Source: Streptomyces hyderabadensis (GTDB taxonomy: Bacteria; Actinomycetota; Actinomycetes; Streptomycetales; Streptomycetaceae). Taken from it: a stretch of DNA of 64,000 nucleotides. Below are positions 1 through 9,147 of this stretch, piece by piece (the first letter of the stretch is position 1; every line of letters starts with the position of its first letter). The notes below the pieces were generated by a model. The model saw only the letters and a list, made by a program, of their open reading frames with translations, did no database searches and had not been told where the DNA came from. The stretch is from contig NZ_JAIOJZ010000002.1 of assembly GCF_020404845.1 (NCBI RefSeq), forward strand, positions 62,001-126,000. The letters are read 5' to 3'. The position numbers were made by a program, and so were the translations under genes.

Positions 1-1347
1 GAGGCCCTCGCCGCCCCCGCCCCCGCGGACTTCGACCCGGGTGCGGAGGCCGCCCGCGCCACCGCGGCGATCCTGCACGACACCCTGCACGGCACGGAGC
101 GCGGTGTCGTCGTCGACTCCCCGCCCGGCGCCGGGAAGTCCACGCTCGTGGTGCGGGCGGCGCTGGAGCTGGCCGAGGCGGGCCGCCCCCTGATGGTGGT
201 GGCGCAGACCAACGCCCAGGTCGACGACCTGGTGCTGCGCCTGGCGGAGAAGAACCCGGACCTTCCGGTGGGCCGCCTGCACAGCAGCGACGCCGACCCG
301 TACGACAAGGCGCTCGACGCGCTGGAGAGCGTACGGAAGTCGGCGAAGGCGGCCGACCTCGCCGGGCAGGCCGTCGTCCTGTCCACGGCGGCGAAGTGGG
401 CGCACGTCACGGTGGACGAGCCCTGGCGGCACGCGATCGTCGACGAGGCGTACCAGATGCGCTCGGACTCCCTGCTCGCGGTCGCCGGGCTCTTCGAGCG
501 GGCGCTGTTCGTGGGGGACCCGGGCCAGCTGGACCCGTTCGCGACGGTGGGCAGCGAGCAGTGGGCGGGCCTGGCCTACGACCCGTCGTCCTCGGCCGTG
601 ACGACACTGCTCGCCCACAATCCGGGCCTGCCCCAGCACCGGCTCCCGGTCTCCTGGCGGCTCCCGGCGTCGGCGGCCCGTCTGGTCTCCGACGCCTTCT
701 ACCCGTACACGCCCTTCCGCAGCGGCACGGACCACGGCGACCGGAGCCTGGCCTTCGGGGTGCCGTCGGACGGCTCGGGCCCGGACCGGGTGATCGACGA
801 GGCCGCCGTCTCCGGCTGGGGGCTGCTGGAGCTGCCCGCCCGGCACACCCCGCGCACCGACCCGGAGGCGGTGCGGGCGGTGGCGGCGGTGGTCCGGCGC
901 CTGCTCGACCGGGAGGGCCGGGCGACCTCCGAGCGCTCCCCGGACCCCGCCCCGCTGACCGCGGCCCGGATCGCCGTCGGCACCGCGCACCGGGACCAGG
1001 CGGCGGCCGTCCGCTCGGCGCTGGCCGACCTCGGGGCGGGCGAGGTGACCGTCGACACGGCCAACCGCCTCCAGGGCCGCGAGTACGACGTCACGGTCGT
1101 CCTGCACCCGCTCTCCGGCCGCCCCGACGCCACCGCCTTCCACCTGGAGACCGGCCGCCTGTGCGTGCTGGCCTCCCGGCACCGGCACGCGTGCATCGTG
1201 GTCTGCCGCGAGGGAGTGGCCGGCCTGCTGGACGACTACCCGTCCACGGAACCGGTCCAGCTGGGCACGCTGGTGAAGTTCCCTGACGGCTGGGAGGCGA
1301 ACCACGCGGTGCTGGCCCACCTCGCGGAGCACCGGGTCTCCGCCTGA
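1..1347 (+). CDS. Superfamily 1 helicase-like ATPase, 5' end outside window
   Basis: The reading frame is open from base 1, so the start lies upstream; 448 codons are visible. A Walker A P-loop (SPPGAGKST) is at visible residues 40-48, a Walker B-like IVDEAYQ near 147, a GDPGQLDPF motif near 172 (motif III of UvrD/AAA_30-type helicases) and a C-terminal QGREYDVTVV plus ASRHRHACIVV pair that resembles motifs V and VI. This order is that of SF1 DNA/RNA helicases such as Upf1/Dna2-like proteins. The substrate cannot be told from the sequence, and any N-terminal nuclease or DNA-binding domain is out of view. The gene ends 70 bp before the convergent WYL regulator. Confidence 0.85.
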   Translation, partial: EALAAPAPADFDPGAEAARATAAILHDTLHGTERGVVVDSPPGAGKSTLVVRAALELAEAGRPLMVVAQTNAQVDDLVLRLAEKNPDLPVGRLHSSDADPYDKALDALESVRKSAKAADLAGQAVVLSTAAKWAHVTVDEPWRHAIVDEAYQMRSDSLLAVAGLFERALFVGDPGQLDPFATVGSEQWAGLAYDPSSSAVTTLLAHNPGLPQHRLPVSWRLPASAARLVSDAFYPYTPFRSGTDHGDRSLAFGVPSDGSGPDRVIDEAAVSGWGLLELPARHTPRTDPEAVRAVAAVVRRLLDREGRATSERSPDPAPLTAARIAVGTAHRDQAAAVRSALADLGAGEVTVDTANRLQGREYDVTVVLHPLSGRPDATAFHLETGRLCVLASRHRHACIVVCREGVAGLLDDYPSTEPVQLGTLVKFPDGWEANHAVLAHLAEHRVSA

Positions 1348-1417
1348 GGCGGCGGGGCGGCGGTGGGCGGCCGAAGCAGCGCGCCGGTGGGGCACGGGCG
1401 CGCGCCCCGGCCCGGCG

Positions 1418-2383
1418 CTAACCGGTGTGCGTGCGGGCGAGCCCGGTCGCGAGCCGCTCGACCAGCCGCCGTGCGGCCTTCGGGGCGACGACCTCGATGT
1501 GCTCGCCGAACTGGAGCAACTGCCGCACCGCGTCGGTATGCCCGTACGCCACGGTCACCTCGGCCCGCCCGTCCTCCCCGGGCTCACCCACCGTCCTGAG
1601 CCGGGCACCCAGGATCCGCCGGGCGAGGTCGAGGCTCGCCACGTCGACGCGCGCCGTGACCACGACGTGCTCCCTGCGCTCCAACGCCTCGCCCAACTCC
1701 CGTGCCGTACCGGCGAGGTCGGCCCCGGCACGCAGTCGGCGCGCGTGGTCGAGCACGGCCCAGCGCAGCAGGCGGGAGAGCGCGAACATCCGGGGCCGCC
1801 CGTCCCGGTCGGCCACCAGGTACCAGCGCCCGCCCCGCTGGAGGAGTCCGTAGGGGTCGACCACCAGCTCCCGCGCGGACGCCTCCCCGCTCCTGCGGTA
1901 GACGATCCGCAGCCGCCGCGCCGTCCGCACGTCCCGCACCAGCGCCGCCACGTCGGGCAGCGGCGCGTCGTCCTCGAACCAGGGCCGGTTGTCGATGGCG
2001 ATCACGTCGGTCAGCGCGAGCGGCAGCTCGTCCCGGGCCGGCGGCGGCTGCCTGCGGGAGGTGAGCTTGCGCAGCGCGGACCGGGCGGCCGCCTCGCCGC
2101 CGAGCTGACGGGCCCGGTCGAGGTCGAGCCCGACGGCCCGCAGCAGGTCCGCCTCGCCGGTCGTCAGCTTCGACAGGTCGGCCTGGTCGCCGGGCAGCAG
2201 GCTGATGCCGCCGTACTTGCCCCGCTCGGTGAAGACGGGAATCCCGGCGTCGACCAGCGCCCGCACATCGCGCAGGACCGTCCTCGTCGACACCCCCAGC
2301 TCCTCGGCCAGCGCCTCGGCGGTGGTCCGCCGACGCGTCTGCAGGGCCGCGAGAAGCTCGATCAAACGCTGCGGCCGACTCAT
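1418..2383 (-). CDS. WYL-domain transcriptional regulator (DeoR/YafY type)
   Basis: 321 aa. The N-terminal 55 residues form a winged helix-turn-helix (RLIELLAALQ...STRTVLRDVRAL) as in DeoR/HTH_11 regulators. The middle carries a WYL domain (RWYLVADRDGRPRMFALSRLL), a ligand- or nucleic acid-sensing module, followed by a WCX-type C-terminal extension. It is transcribed away from the VOC protein gene at 2482, and such pairs usually mean the regulator controls its neighbour and itself. An inverted repeat in the intergenic region (2401-2425) is a candidate binding site. The ligand is unknown. The ATG is the only plausible start before the divergent gene. Confidence 0.9.
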   Translation of the reverse strand: MSRPQRLIELLAALQTRRRTTAEALAEELGVSTRTVLRDVRALVDAGIPVFTERGKYGGISLLPGDQADLSKLTTGEADLLRAVGLDLDRARQLGGEAAARSALRKLTSRRQPPPARDELPLALTDVIAIDNRPWFEDDAPLPDVAALVRDVRTARRLRIVYRRSGEASARELVVDPYGLLQRGGRWYLVADRDGRPRMFALSRLLRWAVLDHARRLRAGADLAGTARELGEALERREHVVVTARVDVASLDLARRILGARLRTVGEPGEDGRAEVTVAYGHTDAVRQLLQFGEHIEVVAPKAARRLVERLATGLARTHTG

Positions 2384-2400
2384 CCGGCGGCTCCCCCTTC

Positions 2401-2425
2401 GAACCCGACAACTTCTGTCATGTTC
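2401..2425. promoter_or_regulatory. Composite inverted repeat, candidate WYL-regulator operator
   Basis: Between the divergent WYL and VOC genes two nested pairs of arms are symmetric about one centre: outer GAAC (2401-2404) with GTTC (2422-2425) and inner GACA (2407-2410) with TGTC (2416-2419), around a 5-nt centre. The position 18 bp from the WYL start codon and 57 bp upstream of the VOC gene suits autoregulation plus control of the neighbour. That the regulator binds here is inferred. Confidence 0.4.
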
Positions 2426-2481
2426 TCAGCCGAGGCTGGTACCAGCGGCCGAACGGACCGCTCGAAAGGAGCCCATCACCC

Positions 2482-2847
2482 ATGTCCGCACCCAACCTCT
2501 TCCTCGTCTACGTCACCGACGTCGAGCGTGCGACCGCCTTCTACTCCGACCTGTTCGGCATCAAGCCGGTGATGACCGCCCCGCGCTACGTCCCCTTCGA
2601 GGTCGCGCCCGGCGTCCTGTTCGCCCTCTGGAGCGGCCACGCGGACCGGATCACGGCCGCGACCCCGCGCACCTCGGAGGTCGGCCTGATGATCCCGGGC
2701 TCCTCGGCCGCCATCGACGCGCTCCACGCCGAGTGGGCCGCCAAGGGCGTCACGGTGGTGGAGGAACCCCACGACGAGCCCTTCGGCCGCACGTTCGTGG
2801 CGACGGACCCGGACGGCAACCTGATCCGGGTCTCGCCGGTCGACTAG
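2482..2847 (+). CDS. VOC (glyoxalase/bleomycin resistance superfamily) protein
   Basis: 121 aa with the single-domain VOC pattern: an N-terminal strand-helix LFLVYVTDVERATAFYSDLFG and a C-terminal GRTFVATDPDGNLIRVSPVD motif. VOC proteins are dimeric metalloenzymes or drug-binding proteins (glyoxalases, dioxygenases, resistance proteins), so the substrate cannot be assigned. The start is supported by an AAAGGAG ribosome binding site about 10 bases upstream. It is divergent from the WYL regulator, which probably controls it. Confidence 0.88.
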   Translation: MSAPNLFLVYVTDVERATAFYSDLFGIKPVMTAPRYVPFEVAPGVLFALWSGHADRITAATPRTSEVGLMIPGSSAAIDALHAEWAAKGVTVVEEPHDEPFGRTFVATDPDGNLIRVSPVD

Positions 2848-2868
2848 GTCCGGGGCACCGGACAGCCC

Positions 2869-3471
2869 CTAGGACCGGGGCGAAGGCCCGCGGATGCCGT
2901 CCAGGAGGTACACGGTGCGGCGGTCGTAGTCCTCCCGGGCAGGCCGCTCGCCGTGCTTGAGGGCGAGGGCGTTGTCGACGACGAGTGCGTGCAGGTCGCC
3001 CGCCGTGAACTCCGGCCGCAGCGCGCCCGAGGCCCGCGCCGCCGCGACGAACTCCTCGTTGGCCTCGCTGCCGACCCGGCAGATCTCCATGAGCTGCCGC
3101 GAGTGCGGATAGGTCTGCAACAGCACGTCGTTGAAGGCGGGCTGGCGGTACTGGAGGTCGCGGATCGCGGTGAGGTAGTACGCGATCCGCTCGCCGCCGT
3201 CGTCGACGGTCCGCGTGTGGTCGATGACGGCGAACAGCTGACGCGCGACGACCTCTTCGATGACGGCCTCGATGAGGCCGATCCGCCCGCCGAACCGGTT
3301 GAAGATCGTCGCCTTGCTCACCCCCGCCGCCTTGGCGACCTCCTCCAGCGGCACCGTCAGGCCCTGCCCCTGGAAGGCACCGATCGCGGCGGAGCGGATC
3401 TGCTCGGAATTGCGCCGCGCGTCGGCGCGCAGCCGGGGTTGCGAAGGCACCGCACCGGCCATGGCCCTCAC
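2869..3471 (-). CDS. TetR/AcrR family transcriptional regulator
   Basis: 200 aa. Residues about 18-65 form the TetR helix-turn-helix (RSAAIGAFQGQGLTVPLEEVAKAAGVSKATIFNRFGG); the remainder is the ligand-binding helical domain. The GTG at 3471 is preferred over the in-frame ATG at 3462 because an AGGAAG sequence lies about 6 bases before it. The gene is divergent from the NmrA-type oxidoreductase, and a 15-bp palindrome overlaps the -35 of that gene's promoter, so repression of the reductase, relieved by an unknown ligand, is likely. Confidence 0.9.
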   Translation of the reverse strand: MRAMAGAVPSQPRLRADARRNSEQIRSAAIGAFQGQGLTVPLEEVAKAAGVSKATIFNRFGGRIGLIEAVIEEVVARQLFAVIDHTRTVDDGGERIAYYLTAIRDLQYRQPAFNDVLLQTYPHSRQLMEICRVGSEANEEFVAAARASGALRPEFTAGDLHALVVDNALALKHGERPAREDYDRRTVYLLDGIRGPSPRS

Positions 3472-3500
3472 CGTCTCTTCCTGTCACTCACCAGCGCAAC

Positions 3501-3529
3501 TTGACTCGTCGAGTCAGCTTACCTACGGT
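3501..3529 (+). promoter_or_regulatory. Promoter of NmrA-type gene with overlapping TetR operator
   Basis: TTGACT at 3501-3506 and TACGGT at 3524-3529 are 17 bp apart, a good sigma-70/HrdB promoter, with predicted transcription start near 3536. The palindrome TGACTCGTCGAGTCA at 3502-3516 (7-bp perfect arms, one central base) covers the -35, a typical TetR operator placement between divergent genes. Confidence 0.6.
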
Positions 3530-3585
3530 CACCCGCAGAAGAGAAAGTGACCACCCTGGTCAACTTATGCGGGAAGGCCAAGAAC

Positions 3586-4440
3586 ATGATCGTTGTCACC
3601 GGCGCCACCGGCGGGCTGGGCGGCGCCACCGTCGAGCACCTCCTCAGGCGCGTACCCGCCGACCGGATCGGCGTCAGCGTCCGCGACCCCGGCAGGGCGC
3701 GGCACCTCGCCGACCGCGGCGTGCGCGTGCGGCAGGGCTCCTACGAGGACCCGGCCGCGCTGCGCGACTCGTTCGCCGGTGCCGAGCAGGTCCTCCTGGT
3801 CTCCGGCAACGACCCGGCCGCCGACATGGTCGGCCTGCATCGCCGCGCCGTCGAAGCCGCGGTCGAGGCCGGCGCCCACCGGATCCTCTACACGAGCCAG
3901 CACGGCGCCGTCCCCGGCAACCCGTACCGGCCGTCGGACGTGCACCTCGCCACCGAGGCGATCCTCGGCGCCTCCGGAGCGGCCTGGACCGCACTGCGCA
4001 ACGGCGCCTACGGCCCGCTCGACCAGGTCCTCGGCCCGTGGCAGCGGACCGGCGTGATCGCCAAGCCGGAGGACGGCCCCGTCCCGTACACCGACCGCGC
4101 CGACACCGCCGAGGCCACCGCGGCCGTCCTCGCCGGCGACCGGCGCTTCGACGGCCCGGTGAACCTCACCGCGCCGGCCGCCGTCACCTTCGACGATCTC
4201 GCCGGGATCGCCTCCGACCTCACCGGTCGCACCATCGCGCGCGTCGTCCTGGACGACGACCAGTGGATCGCCGACCAGATCGCGACCGGCGTGCCGGAGC
4301 AGATGGCCCGGCTGATGCTCACCTACTACCAGGCAGCCCGCGCGGGCTACTTCGCCGAGGCCGACCCCCTGCTGGCCGAACTCCTCGGCCGCGAGCCCCA
4401 CACCGTCGCGGACCGGCTCGCAGCCGACCTCGCCGCCTGA
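3586..4440 (+). CDS. NmrA-like NAD(P)-binding SDR family oxidoreductase
   Basis: 284 aa from the ATG at 3586, which follows GGGAAGG by 8 bases; the GTG at 3547 would add an unconserved-looking tail. The N-terminus MIVVTGATGGLGG is the glycine-rich Rossmann motif of atypical SDRs (NmrA/QOR2 type). The protein lacks a recognisable YxxxK, as is usual in this subgroup. Members reduce quinones or act as redox sensors. It is divergently paired with a TetR regulator and is probably induced by the regulator's ligand, possibly an electrophile or quinone (inference). Confidence 0.85.
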   Translation: MIVVTGATGGLGGATVEHLLRRVPADRIGVSVRDPGRARHLADRGVRVRQGSYEDPAALRDSFAGAEQVLLVSGNDPAADMVGLHRRAVEAAVEAGAHRILYTSQHGAVPGNPYRPSDVHLATEAILGASGAAWTALRNGAYGPLDQVLGPWQRTGVIAKPEDGPVPYTDRADTAEATAAVLAGDRRFDGPVNLTAPAAVTFDDLAGIASDLTGRTIARVVLDDDQWIADQIATGVPEQMARLMLTYYQAARAGYFAEADPLLAELLGREPHTVADRLAADLAA

Positions 4441-4494
4441 GTCCCGCCCCGCCCGAGCCGCGGGGAGGCCGGCGGCGAGGGCTCCGCGCCGCCG

Positions 4495-4575
4495 TCAGTC
4501 CTGCCGGGCCAGCGCCCCCAGCAGCGCGTCCAGCAGTCCGGGTGCCGCCTCCTGCAAGGCATCACGCCGCAAGCG
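4495..4575 (-). pseudogene. C-terminal remnant of a lost gene (possibly TetR-type regulator)
   Basis: A minus-strand tail reads RRDALQEAAPGLLDALLGALARQD followed by TGA at 4495. It has the helical, coding-like composition of the end of a TetR-class regulator but no body or start. It abuts the truncated MFS gene, which lies on the plus strand and likewise lacks its 5' half. The simplest reading is a deletion across a divergent regulator/transporter pair. The family assignment is weak because only about 25 residues remain. Confidence 0.35.
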
Positions 4576-4597
4576 ATGGCCCCGGGCGGGGCCGACC

Positions 4598-5131
4598 ATG
4601 ACCGGCCGGAAGGCGCCCGCCTCCACCATCTTCGGCGGCGTCGTCATCGCGGCCGTGACCCTCGCCGCCGCCTGCACCCAGATCCTCAGCGCACGCCGTC
4701 CGGCACGCACGGTCGCACTCGTCGGCGACACCGCACTCGCCGTGCTCATGCTGGCCGGAGTGGGCGCCTTCGCCACCGGCAACGCCGTCGTCATCGTCGT
4801 CACCGTCGCCCTCCAGGGCGGCGCCTACGGGCTCGCCTTCGGCGGCTCCCTGCGCCACCTCACCGCCGGCATCCCCGCCGAACGGCGCGGGGCCGTCATG
4901 TCGATGTTCTACCTGCTCGCGTACGGCGCACTCGTCACGCCCACCCTCCTCGTCGGCGTCGGCGCGACCGTCTGGGCCGACACCACGGTCTTCTTCGTCT
5001 TCTCCGTACTCACGGCGCTGCTCTGCTTCTCCGCCGTGGCCGTCGAGCGGGTACTGGAACGCCGGCGCCGGCGCCCCGAGGCCGTTCCGGCGCCGAGCGC
5101 GGCAGTGCGTGAGGTGAACGTCGCCGACTGA
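4598..5131 (+). pseudogene. MFS transporter, C-terminal half only
   Basis: 177 codons with five to six hydrophobic helices (for example GVVIAAVTLAAACTQIL, VVIVVTVALQGGAYGLAFGGSL, TTVFFVFSVLTALLCFSAV) and a charged C-terminal tail, matching the last half of a 12-helix major facilitator transporter. The N-terminal six helices are absent, and the upstream 150 bp has no MFS-like coding sequence. No convincing ribosome binding site precedes the ATG. It is most likely a decayed gene; a genuine short membrane protein is less likely. Confidence 0.6.
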
Positions 5132-5192
5132 CGGGCGCCGCACCCCCGGCGGCCGTACTGTCGGACCCGACCGGCTACCCAGGAGGCCTCCG

Positions 5193-5765
5193 ATGCGCAA
5201 GGTGACCTATTCGATGAACGTGTCCCTCGACGGCTACATCGCCGACGCGAGCGGCGACATCGACTGGAGCGACCCGGACGAAGAGGTCTTCGCGCACTTC
5301 ACCGACGAGTTGCGGCAGACCGGCGTCCACCTGCTGGGGCGGCCACTGTACGAGACGATGCTGTACTGGGAGACCGCCGAGCAGGACGAGTCGCTCGGCG
5401 CCGCGGAGCTGGAGTGGGCCGCGCTGTGGAAGGCGCTGCCCAAGGTGGTGTTCTCCAGGACGCTGTCGACGGTCCAGGGCACCAACACCCGCCTGGCCTC
5501 CGGCACCCTGGCGGAGGAGATCGAGCGCCTGCGGGCCGAGCCAGGCGACGGCGACATCGCGATCGGCGGCGCGACCCTCGCCGCCGAGGCGGCCGCCCAC
5601 GACCTGATCGACGAGTACCGGCCCATGGTCCACCCGGTACTGCTCGGCGGCGGCACCCCGTACTTCCCCCGCCAGGAGCGCCGGGTGAACCTCGAACTCG
5701 TCGAGTCCCGCACCTTCGGCCGGAACGTCGTCCTCCTCCGCCACCGCGTGACGCGCGGGGAATAA
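5193..5765 (+). CDS. Dihydrofolate reductase family (RibD C-terminal domain) protein
   Basis: 190 aa. It starts MRKVTYSMNVSLDGYIAD, the hallmark of RibD_C/DHFR-like proteins, and ends with the GTPYFPRQERRVNLELVESR segment typical of this group. An AGGAGG site lies 6 bases before the ATG. These stand-alone proteins bind NADPH, but their substrates are largely unknown and they are not thought to be true folate enzymes. The gene is in line with the LLM oxidoreductase that follows after 72 bp and may be co-expressed with it. Confidence 0.88.
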   Translation: MRKVTYSMNVSLDGYIADASGDIDWSDPDEEVFAHFTDELRQTGVHLLGRPLYETMLYWETAEQDESLGAAELEWAALWKALPKVVFSRTLSTVQGTNTRLASGTLAEEIERLRAEPGDGDIAIGGATLAAEAAAHDLIDEYRPMVHPVLLGGGTPYFPRQERRVNLELVESRTFGRNVVLLRHRVTRGE

Positions 5766-5837
5766 CCGGAGACCCCCTCCTGTTACGTCGCGAAGCGACT
5801 CGCGTACGAACACGTCAACCACAGGAGGCACCCCGCC

Positions 5838-6913
<1,076 letters not shown>

Positions 6914-6938
<25 letters not shown>

Positions 6939-8815
6939 ACCCCCGCCGGTCCCGAGCCCAGCAGCGCGGAGATGCGGTCCGGTGCCACCGGCCGGGAGTA
7001 GAGCCAGCCCTGGCCGGTGTCGCAGCCGATGCGGCGCAGCCGGGTCGCCTGGTCCGAGGTCTCCACGCACTCGGCGGTGACGGTCAGACCGAGCCGATGG
7101 GCGAGCTGGACCATCGCCTCGACGATGACCTCGTCGGCCGGGTTGGCCACCCCGGTGCCGACGGCCTCCGGAGAACCGGCGCCGGCCGCCTCGGGCACGG
7201 CGTCGTACTGGAAGCCCCGCACGAACGCGCCGTCCAGCTTCAGCACCGAGACCGGCAGCCGGCTGAGGTAGGCCAGGTTCGAGTAGCCGGTGCCGAAGTC
7301 GTCGATGGCGATGTGCACGCCCATCTCGCTGAGCGCCTTGAGGACCTGGAGCGGGCGCCCGGCCGAGCCCATCACCGCCGACTCGGTCAGCTCCAGCTGG
7401 AGGAGGTGGGGCGGCAGGCCCGTCTCCTCCAGGGTGCGGGCGACGTCCGCGACCAGGTCGGAGTCCCAGACCTGGCGGACCGCCACGTTGACGCTGACGA
7501 AGATCGGCGGCTCGTCGGGGTGGGCCAGCTGCCAGCGGCGCGCCTGGTGGCAGGCGGTGCGCAGGATCCAGCGGCCGAGGGGAACGATCGAGCCATCCTC
7601 CTCCGCCAGTGCGATGAACCGATTCGGCGCAAGTACGCCGAACTGAGGATGATTCCAGCGGATGAGCGCCTCGACGCCCCGCACCCGGCCGTCCTCCATG
7701 CCGACCAGCGGCTGGTACTCAAGGGCGAACTCGCCGCGCTCGATGGCGGGGCGGAGGGTGGCGGCCAGCGCCTGGCGGGTCATGCGGTTGGCGTTGCGCT
7801 CGGGGTCGAAGAGGGTCCAGCGCGCGCGGCCGTCGGCCTTGGCCCAGTACAGGGTGGTGTCGGCGGCCTGCATCAGGGCGGTCGGGGTGGTGCCCGCGGT
7901 GTGGCGTTCGACGACGCCGACCGAGGCGGTGACCGACAGCCGGCGGTCGGCCAGCTCGAAGGGCGGCTGGAGGGCGGCCAGGACCGCGGCGGCCAGGTCG
8001 GCGAGCTGGTCGGTGCCGGTGGAGTCCTCCACCAGCAGGGCGAACTCGTCACCGCCCAGCCGGGCCACCAGCGGGGCGCCGGACCGGGCGTGGGCGGCCT
8101 CCTCCGCGCACCTGGTCAGCCGTTCGGCCACGGCGGCGAGCAGCCGGTCGCCGACGCGGTGGCCGTGGGTGTCGTTGACGGCCTTGAAGCCGTCCAGGTC
8201 CAGGTAGCACACGCCGATCCGGCCGGTGCCGCCGTGCTCGTACGACTCCGCCTCCAGCGCGGCCGTCAGGCGTTCGAAGAACAGCGCGCGGTTGGGCAGC
8301 CGGGTCACCGGGTCGTGCATCTGGAGGTGGCGCAGCCGGGCCTGGAGTTCGCGCCGGGCGCTGACGTCGGCGACGGAGAGCAGCAGGCCCGGGGCGTCCC
8401 CGCCCCCGGCGTCCCCGGCGTCGGCCAGCGGCTCGACCGTCACCTGTGCCCACAGGGAGTGCCCGTCGGCCCGCTTCAGCCGCCGGGTGCAGCGCAGCCG
8501 GGGCCGCCGGCCGCGCAGCACCTCGCGATAGGCGTGCCAGGTGCCGGCATCGGAGGCGAGGTCGACGAGGTCGGCCGCGACGCAGCCGGCCAGCGCGGCC
8601 GGGTCGGTGCCCAGCAGGGTGCCCAGGGTGTCGTTGGCGCTGACCACCAGGCCCTCGGCGTCGACGACGGCCATGGCGAGCGGGGCCGCGGTGAACACGG
8701 ATCGGTAGGTCGGCGGCCCCGTACGCCCGGTACGAGGAGCCAGACCTTCATCACTCTCTGTGACCGCCGGGCCGAGGTCTACGGCGGGCGCCGGCCCTTC
8801 GGAGGTTCCGTTCAC
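6914..8815 (-). CDS. cdgA: PAS-GGDEF-EAL c-di-GMP enzyme, CdgA-like
   Basis: About 633 aa. A PAS-type sensor (about residues 35-150) is followed by a GGDEF domain with intact LGGDEFA and an EAL domain with intact EALIRW, LELTES and DDFGTGYS motifs, so both diguanylate cyclase and phosphodiesterase activity are possible. The allosteric RxxD I-site before GGDEF is not conserved (RSGA). The GTG at 8815 is chosen because GGGAGCG precedes it and codon bias weakens upstream; an ATG at 8881 would add 22 residues. The architecture and a BldD-like box upstream match S. coelicolor CdgA, a BldD target affecting development. Confidence 0.85.
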
Positions 8816-8995
8816 CGCTCGCTCCCGCAGTGCCTCGATCTCTGTTCGTGCTCTGTTCGTGCAGGAAAGTGTGCCGATCATAGAGGCTGACACCGGGCCC
8901 TTCCAGCCGCCGCCCCGCCTTCCGGACCGAGCGAGCCCCCTGCCAGATCGTTTCTGCTCACACCTGGCCGGGTCCGTCACCCCTCCGACCAGTTG

Positions 8996-9008
8996 TGACG
9001 TTGCGTGA
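8996..9008. promoter_or_regulatory. BldD-box-like palindrome upstream of cdgA
   Basis: TGACGTTGCGTGA fits the BldD consensus (tnACnc(A/T)gnGTna) at every fixed position but the sixth. It lies about 180 bp upstream of the cdgA start in the 330-bp divergent space shared with the metalloprotease gene. BldD is the c-di-GMP-dependent master repressor of Streptomyces development, and CdgA is a known BldD target, which would close a feedback loop. Confidence 0.5.
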
Positions 9009-9147
9009 GTGGCTTCGAGGTGTCGGCCAGGAGAACTCCACCGGAATCCCGGACGGCTCACCCATCCGGTGCAGGCGAACAGGGCGCAATACGACAATCA
9101 TGCACAAGCTGGGTGCGGTGTCCCGTCTACCGCGTCCGGAGGTCCAT

